From Thiothrix fructosivorans (GTDB taxonomy: Bacteria > Pseudomonadota > Gammaproteobacteria > Thiotrichales > Thiotrichaceae): a DNA stretch of 64,000 nt. The first letter of the stretch is position 1; each line of letters starts with the position of its first letter. The notes beneath the pieces were generated by a model that worked only from the letters and a program-made list of their open reading frames with translations, ran no database searches and was not told the origin of the DNA. The stretch lies in the NCBI RefSeq assembly GCF_017349355.1, contig NZ_JAFMPM010000004.1, positions 89,579-153,578 on the forward strand. The letters are read 5' to 3'. This document shows positions 56,032 to 61,018 of the stretch, piece by piece. Position numbers and translations under genes: made by a program.

Positions 56032-56768
56032 CGTCCTACCCCTTCTTCCAGCAAGCCCAGACAACCAAACCCACTCCGGGTTTTCTCCCCAATCCCTGCA
56101 TACCACGCCAATCGCAAGTCTTCTTCACTGCCTTGCAATAACACTGGTGCTTGCATCCCGATAACGAAGCTTTTGCGCCCATCCTGAAAGATTTTAAGGT
56201 TGACCAATACCGAATGTTTGGGGGTGGCACGCAAATACAGCGAGTCCGGGTGCAGTGCCAGCTTGACTTCACGCCCCGCCATAAAAGACAGCTTACGGTT
56301 GATGGTCTCACTCAAACGCAGTTCTGGCGCATCCAGCTTCTGATGCCAGTGTTTATTTTTACCGGGGTGCGTTTCATCCCTGAGCACCAGCGGAGAATAA
56401 AAAATACAGCCCAGTTGGGTTTGTTGTGGCAGGATGGGGTCAGGCTCAATATGCACGCTGGCAGCGGAAAAATTGACGGATTCCGTTTCCCAGCGCCGTT
56501 TGACAATGTGTTCCGGTTTTAACCGTGACAATACCCGCGCCAGCCCCGCATCCGGTGTAGAAACAATCAGGCTATGCGCAAAACCGTTATGCCCGCGATG
56601 CCAGCCGAGCGCCGCAAAATTCCACGGCTTGGCCTGATAGCCGATGATGTCTGCACTGGTTGCGCCAGCTTCCACCCATGCATTGACCAGCGCATCATGA
56701 ATCAGGTCTTGATGGGAATACACTTGTAGCGCTGCGCCCTTGGGAAGTTGTAGTCGGATTCGTAACAT
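56028..56768 (-). CDS. cas6: CRISPR RNA endoribonuclease Cas6
   Basis: A 246-residue RAMP protein. The C-terminal glycine-rich loop is AGIGEKTRSGFGCLGLLEEG; MLRIRLQLPKGAALQVYSHQ opens the first ferredoxin fold. It cuts precursor crRNA at the repeat hairpin. It is the first gene of the cas operon. The ATG at 56768 has AGGAC about 7 bases upstream. Confidence 0.9.
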   Translation of the reverse strand: MLRIRLQLPKGAALQVYSHQDLIHDALVNAWVEAGATSADIIGYQAKPWNFAALGWHRGHNGFAHSLIVSTPDAGLARVLSRLKPEHIVKRRWETESVNFSAASVHIEPDPILPQQTQLGCIFYSPLVLRDETHPGKNKHWHQKLDAPELRLSETINRKLSFMAGREVKLALHPDSLYLRATPKHSVLVNLKIFQDGRKSFVIGMQAPVLLQGSEEDLRLAWYAGIGEKTRSGFGCLGLLEEGVGR

Positions 56769-56843
56769 TGCTTTGTCCTGCCGCTGTAATTTGTGCAAAA
56801 TAGTATCTACTCATAAATTTAACCATGCAAGTCCATACATGTT
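56769..56843. promoter_or_regulatory. Divergent cas / WYL regulator promoter region
   Basis: 75 bases between cas6 and the WYL gene. AACCATG (56821) and CATGTT (56839) form a short inverted repeat next to the WYL start, a possible autoregulatory operator. Confidence 0.45.
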
Positions 56844-57635
56844 ATGAATCGTGACACATCCAGACGTTTTGCTTACATTGAAACTTGCCTATACTGGGGA
56901 GTCGGTATCACTGCACGGCAGTTGGGGGAAACCTTTGAAATTGCTCGCCCGAATGCCCAAGCCAGCATTGCGGCTTACCGGGAATTGCACCCGAATAATC
57001 TGCGTTACAATGGCTCACTGAAGCGTCATGAGGCCAGTGATACGTTTGAAGCGCATTACATCAGTGATAAACCTGAGTTTTATTTGAATTATTTGCGGGG
57101 CAATCACCTAACCAGTCGCTTTTGGAAGGATGAAGACTGGAGCGAGTTACCTATCCATGATGTGGACACGTTATTTCGTCCCCATCTGCAAACTGATATA
57201 ATACGCACCGTAGTTAGTGCCATTCAGACGCAACAAGCACTGCACTTGTATTATCATGCTAAAGCCCAAACTCATTACCTGACAGTCGCTCCAAATCAAC
57301 TCGTCTATGCTAGCCGTCGTTACCATGTGCGTGCCTATAATTACGATGCCAACAAATATATTGATCTGGTGTTGTCCCGCATTCTAGAAGCCAGTTTTTC
57401 TCTTGAGGATTGGGTTTCGTCTGATGAGGACAAAGAATGGAATACGTATGTAGATTTGCATTTTAAGCCCAACCCAAAGTTACCTGAGCAGCTTAGAAAT
57501 ACCTTGTTGCTAGATTTCAGGTTGGACAATGACATTTACACCATTACTGTTCGCAAAGCTGTGCAGGCGTATGTCTTACGGGAAATGGAGCGTTTGGACT
57601 GGAGGTATCAAATTCCGCTCTGGTTGAGGAGTTAA
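56844..57635 (+). CDS. WYL-domain transcription regulator (BrxR/CapW-like)
   Basis: A 263-residue protein. The N-terminal winged helix (RRFAYIETCLYWGVGITARQLGETFEIARPNAQASIAAYRE) has the layout of BrxR/CapW regulators. A central WYL-like domain (IQTQQALHLYYHAKA, YLTVAPNQLVYASRRYHVRAY) and a C-terminal WCX-like part follow. Such proteins repress phage-defence operons and respond to nucleic-acid ligands. Its position opposite cas6 points to control of this CRISPR system; direct evidence is lacking. Confidence 0.85.
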   Translation: MNRDTSRRFAYIETCLYWGVGITARQLGETFEIARPNAQASIAAYRELHPNNLRYNGSLKRHEASDTFEAHYISDKPEFYLNYLRGNHLTSRFWKDEDWSELPIHDVDTLFRPHLQTDIIRTVVSAIQTQQALHLYYHAKAQTHYLTVAPNQLVYASRRYHVRAYNYDANKYIDLVLSRILEASFSLEDWVSSDEDKEWNTYVDLHFKPNPKLPEQLRNTLLLDFRLDNDIYTITVRKAVQAYVLREMERLDWRYQIPLWLRS

Positions 57636-57713
57636 AAGGGTAATCCCCCCTAAAAAAAGCCGTACCCGAAAGTAGAATTTTCTCGCAATCTGAGCAATAG
57701 AGGAGATTCTGCA

Positions 57714-57989
57714 ATGAAAACATCACGCTACAGCGACAGCCAGATCATGGCAATCCTGAAACAAGTCGAGGCAGATAGCCCCGTCCCCGAGCTGTGCCGG
57801 GAACACGGCATGAGCAGCGCTACTTTCTACAAATGGCGAGCCAAATACGGTGGCATGGACGCCTCCCTGATAGCGCGGCTGAAAGAATTGGAAGACGAAA
57901 ACCGCCGTCTGAAAAAGATGTACGCGGAAGAGCACCTAAAATCAGAACTACGCAGGGAAGTCCTTAGAGTTTTTCATGTAAAACTTTGA
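57714..57989 (+). pseudogene. IS3-family transposase OrfA, truncated
   Basis: The first 80 residues (KTSRYSDSQIMAILKQVEAD, ELCREHGMSSATFYKWRAKYGGMD, ELEDENRRLKKMYAEEHLKSEL) are IS3/IS407-type OrfA. The end then changes to RVFHVKL, encoded by a parS-like palindrome, and OrfB is missing. The insertion sequence was cut at about 57960, where the plasmid backbone resumes. Confidence 0.85.
57968..57985. promoter_or_regulatory. parS-like palindrome 9
   Basis: AGTTTTTCATGTAAAACT at the break of the OrfA fragment; the first palindrome after the CRISPR locus. Confidence 0.75.
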
Positions 57990-58140
57990 GGGTAGCGCCA
58001 TTGGTTCAAAGGGGTTAAACCAGTGTCAACTAACCTCGGTTTGGTCTGGTATGTATGGCTGCATTCCTGTGGTAGGGTGAAGTGCCTGTGCCTTAACCCC
58101 TCAACCTGAAAAATTGATAAACATACGAAGCGGAATTCCC

Positions 58141-58449
58141 ATGCCCCACCTGTTTGATGAACTGATGGAAGGCGTTGATGCACTCAAAGCAGAACGTGAG
58201 GGTAAAATTACCCTGAAACGTATCCAACTGGAACAGTATGAAATGCCTGTTATCACGCCTAATGAAATTCTCCAGTTACGTGAAACACGCCATCTATCAC
58301 GGCCTGTCTTCGCCCACGCGATCCGCACCAATCCACGTACTGTGGAGAGCTGGGAACAAGGACGCAGCAAACCCAATCCCCATGCGGTGCTGTTGATGCG
58401 TTTGATAGAGAAATTCTCGGAGACGCTGGAACACCTGCGGACAATCTAA
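58141..58449 (+). CDS. XRE-family antitoxin-like regulator (HigA/NadS type)
   Basis: A 102-residue protein. The helix-turn-helix is in NEILQLRETRHLSRPVFAHA and IRTNPRTVESWEQGRSKPNP near 45-80. This arrangement is common in antitoxins paired with RelE/HigB toxins, but no toxin frame is adjacent on either side. I start at 58141 (MPHLFDEL). It could be an orphan antitoxin or a plain regulator. Confidence 0.75.
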   Translation: MPHLFDELMEGVDALKAEREGKITLKRIQLEQYEMPVITPNEILQLRETRHLSRPVFAHAIRTNPRTVESWEQGRSKPNPHAVLLMRLIEKFSETLEHLRTI

Positions 58450-58479
58450 ACATTCAAGGCTCATAAACAAGGGAGGGGG

Positions 58480-58497
58480 AGTTTTACACGTAAAACT
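58480..58497. promoter_or_regulatory. parS-like palindrome 10
   Basis: AGTTTTACACGTAAAACT; CACG replaces CATG at the centre. Confidence 0.65.
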
Positions 58498-58516
58498 TCG
58501 GGGCAATGAAGGCGGG

Positions 58517-58645
58517 TTATGCCGAGTTTGGTGTGATACCCACACGTTCCTGAAAGGTTGCCTCACAACTATCCCCGGATACTGCCAAATTATATTCCCG
58601 CAGGATATTCTCAAGCCGTCGCAACTGCTCAACAACATCGCTCAT
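58517..58645 (-). CDS. Small ORF, 42 residues
   Basis: MSDVVEQLRRLENILREYN then SGDSCEATFQERVGITP, with CAGGAG 7 bases before the ATG. It is helical and acidic. The good ribosome site makes it plausible; no family is recognised. Confidence 0.45.
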   Translation of the reverse strand: MSDVVEQLRRLENILREYNLAVSGDSCEATFQERVGITPNSA

Positions 58646-58882
58646 GATACTACTCCTGATTTTTATTGTTCAGCATAAGCCAATAAATTCCAGTCTGCAT
58701 CATCCATACCCTGCCCAGTGCAGTGTTTATCTGTAGCGGCTTGCAATCAAATTGATCCCCCAAGCGGAGCGCGGCAGAGGCCAGGGATGCGCAAGGCTTG
58801 TCCCGCCTTCGGCGGGATGAGCGTCCAGCGAACCTGTAGCAGCCCGTTCACGCAGTGAGGCCCCCAAACCCAAGGTAAAGCC
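58646..58882. other. Intergenic region with repeat copy 2
   Basis: No gene is seen. The second copy of the ~85-bp repeat occupies 58783-58868, directly before the exonuclease start. Confidence 0.5.
58783..58868. repeat. Dispersed ~85-bp repeat, copy 2
   Basis: AGGGATGCGCAAGGCTTG, then a TCCCGCC-ttc-GGCGGGA hairpin, CCAGCGAACC, TGTAGCAGCCCG and TGAGGCCCCC, in the same order as the copy at 28878. Confidence 0.65.
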
Positions 58883-59464
58883 ATGACCACCTACGCCATC
58901 CTAGACTTTGAAACCACCGGCATGTCCCCCGACCATGGTGCATGTCCCACCGAAATCGCTATCGTGCTGGTAAAGGATGGGCAGATTACTGACCGCTACC
59001 AAAGCCTAATGAACGGCAATACCTGGATACCGCCCTTCATCGAATCCTTGACCGGCATCACCAATGCCATGATCCGCAAAGCCCCACCCATGAACAAGGT
59101 AATGGGTGAGGCCATCGAGTTTGCAAGCGACCACCCCTTGGTAGCCCACAACGCCTCTTTTGACCGCAAATTCTGGGATGAAGCACTCACCCAACAAAGC
59201 AAGCAACGCCAGCAGGATTTTCTCTGTTCCATGCTGCTATCCAGACGGGTATTCCCCGAAGCACCCAACCATCAACTGGGAACACTGGTCAGGTTTCTCC
59301 AGCTCCCCATGTCCGGGCAGTTCCATCGTGCCTTGTCTGATGCCCAAGCCACTGCCCACCTGTTCATCAGGATGCAACAAGCCATACAGACCAAACTTAA
59401 CCTGCAAGAGCTGACGTGCCAGAAACTGCTGGTAGTGCAAAAGCAAAAAATCGGCGCATTTTGA
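58883..59464 (+). CDS. DnaQ-like 3'-5' exonuclease
   Basis: A 193-residue DEDDh exonuclease: ILDFETTGMSPDHG (ExoI) at 6-19, VAHNASFDRKFWDEAL (ExoII) near 88-103 and HRALSDAQATAHLF (ExoIII) near 150. It stands alone, without polymerase or helicase domains. It may process DNA in replication, repair or defence. The 85-bp repeat ends 14 bases before the start. Confidence 0.88.
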   Translation: MTTYAILDFETTGMSPDHGACPTEIAIVLVKDGQITDRYQSLMNGNTWIPPFIESLTGITNAMIRKAPPMNKVMGEAIEFASDHPLVAHNASFDRKFWDEALTQQSKQRQQDFLCSMLLSRRVFPEAPNHQLGTLVRFLQLPMSGQFHRALSDAQATAHLFIRMQQAIQTKLNLQELTCQKLLVVQKQKIGAF

Positions 59465-59489
59465 CCAACCTCGTTTGTTACTTGGATCG

Positions 59490-59936
59490 TCACTCACAAC
59501 GCAACAACTCACACCGAGCAGTACCAGAACCAATCATCAGTGCCGAACCCGAACAAAAGGACAGGAGTAGGTGGGTTTTCCCCTGTGATTCAGTCGTCAC
59601 TTCCCAACCATCCCAAGGCGCATCCCGCATATCCGGCAACCACCGGACAAACTCGGCTGAGTTTATGACATAATCCGGTTCCTGAATGGCGGGGATATTC
59701 TGCATACTTTCACGGCAACGGAAGAAATACACCCCCTCAAATACCAGTTTGATGTACTGCACATCTCCCGACTCCAGTATCGGGAATACCTGCCCGTTGT
59801 CCCATGTCAGGACAATCTGTCGGGCAAAAATATCGTATTCAAGGTGATGAAACGAATACCTGTTATGCAGATCGAAGGTCGATCCCCCTACCGTCAAATA
59901 GATGTCATTAGTCAATGCAAAATTTTTCAGTTCCAT
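59490..59936 (-). CDS. Hypothetical protein, paralogue A
   Basis: A 148-residue beta-rich protein of unknown family. MELKNFALTNDIYLTVGGSTFDL and SGSALMIGSGTARCELL correspond to similar segments of the next gene (59943-60386). It is six bases downstream of that gene and in the same operon. No signal or membrane segment. Confidence 0.65.
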   Translation of the reverse strand: MELKNFALTNDIYLTVGGSTFDLHNRYSFHHLEYDIFARQIVLTWDNGQVFPILESGDVQYIKLVFEGVYFFRCRESMQNIPAIQEPDYVINSAEFVRWLPDMRDAPWDGWEVTTESQGKTHLLLSFCSGSALMIGSGTARCELLRCE

Positions 59937-59942
59937 AAGGCT

Positions 59943-60386
59943 TCACTCCAGCGGAATCAATGCACAGTGGACATACGCTGACCCTACACGGATTGCACGT
60001 CCTGACAACATATCAATATACAGATGATGCCCTGTATGGCTATCAGGCGCATCCAGACGGATATAGGGCATTTCCATCCCATACATGCCCGTTGTAGGCG
60101 CATCACTACTTGGACAACCAGCCCAGTACACACCCAGTATCGGGTCATCGGTACTTGCCACACCGTGTGTACACTGTACGGGTTCCTGATGGTGCAAGAA
60201 GGTCACTTGTTCAAACGTCAGGCGTAAACCCGGCTGCTCCTCCCACCGTTCAGTCAGATCCAGCACAAATTGCCTGCCACGCACGTCATGACTCAGTTTG
60301 CGAGGAGTATAATAACGCAGATCATGGAGGGTCTCGTTTAGTGCCAAACAAATGGAATCATGCAGGGAAAAGTTCTGTAGGTACAT
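59943..60386 (-). CDS. Hypothetical protein, paralogue B
   Basis: A 147-residue protein. MYLQNFSLHDSICLALNETLHDL at the start and SGRAIRVGSAYVHCALI at the end match paralogue A; the middle differs (VASTDDPILGVYWAGCP). AGGTACATG context gives the start. The pair looks like a tandem duplication that has diverged. Function unknown. Confidence 0.65.
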   Translation of the reverse strand: MYLQNFSLHDSICLALNETLHDLRYYTPRKLSHDVRGRQFVLDLTERWEEQPGLRLTFEQVTFLHHQEPVQCTHGVASTDDPILGVYWAGCPSSDAPTTGMYGMEMPYIRLDAPDSHTGHHLYIDMLSGRAIRVGSAYVHCALIPLE

Positions 60387-60747
60387 GCAGGTTGGCTCCT
60401 GATGGTTGCCGGTATGCTTTCATCATAGTGCAATGGGCAAGCAAGGTCAGAGAAGTACACTGATAACACCTGACATCGGAGGGAAATCAGCAGATAGAGA
60501 TATGTTTATCCATGCCATACCGTTAACCGCAATACCTGCGGCCTATACTCCAGCATGATGAAGTATCACTTGCCAGTAGGACAGCACTATGAACTACGCC
60601 ACCAAGGAAATACCCGCCAGCGGCGGCATTGTGTCTGGGACGTGCTGGCTGTGTGGTCGCATGGTTAACCCATAATTGGGGTTTCACCCCATACCCCAAG
60701 GTCTTTGAACCAGGATGATGTTACCGGGAAATGCCCTATAACCCCCT
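60387..60747. other. Intergenic region with repeat copy and a tiny ORF
   Basis: A possible 28-residue frame (60589-60675, MNYATKEIPASGG to CWLCGRMVNP) has AGGA upstream and a CxxC, but is too short to trust. The hairpin repeat (60675-60731) follows directly. Confidence 0.4.
60675..60731. repeat. Dispersed repeat copy 2 (hairpin type)
   Basis: ATTGGGGTTTCACCCC, ATACCCCAAGGTCTTT and CCAGGATGATG in the same order as at 24101-24158. Confidence 0.6.
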
Positions 60748-61005
60748 ATGAGCGAAACACCCACCCCCTACCATACCGGCAATGAGCTGGAAATTGCCCT
60801 CAAGAAGCTTGAACAGATGCTCCGGGAAGTCACCGAAAACCCGGATGCCAGTATCTGGTTGCGCAAGGCCATAGCGGAGCTGTGGCAACGTGACAGCAGC
60901 GAGGCACTGAAAGATCTGGCGATATTACAAACACTACTGCAAGCCAAGAAGAAATCCGACCTGCTGATGTTGGATCGCTGGGCAGAATCAGCCACTAAAC
61001 ACTAA
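60748..61005 (+). CDS. Small hypothetical helical protein
   Basis: An 85-residue, charged, helical protein (NELEIALKKLEQMLREV, WLRKAIAELWQRDSSEALKDLAIL). It converges on the helicase gene, 13 bases apart. It is not recognised; the repeat at 60675 ends 16 bases before its ATG. Confidence 0.5.
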   Translation: MSETPTPYHTGNELEIALKKLEQMLREVTENPDASIWLRKAIAELWQRDSSEALKDLAILQTLLQAKKKSDLLMLDRWAESATKH

Positions 61006-61018
61006 TCCGACCAACAGG

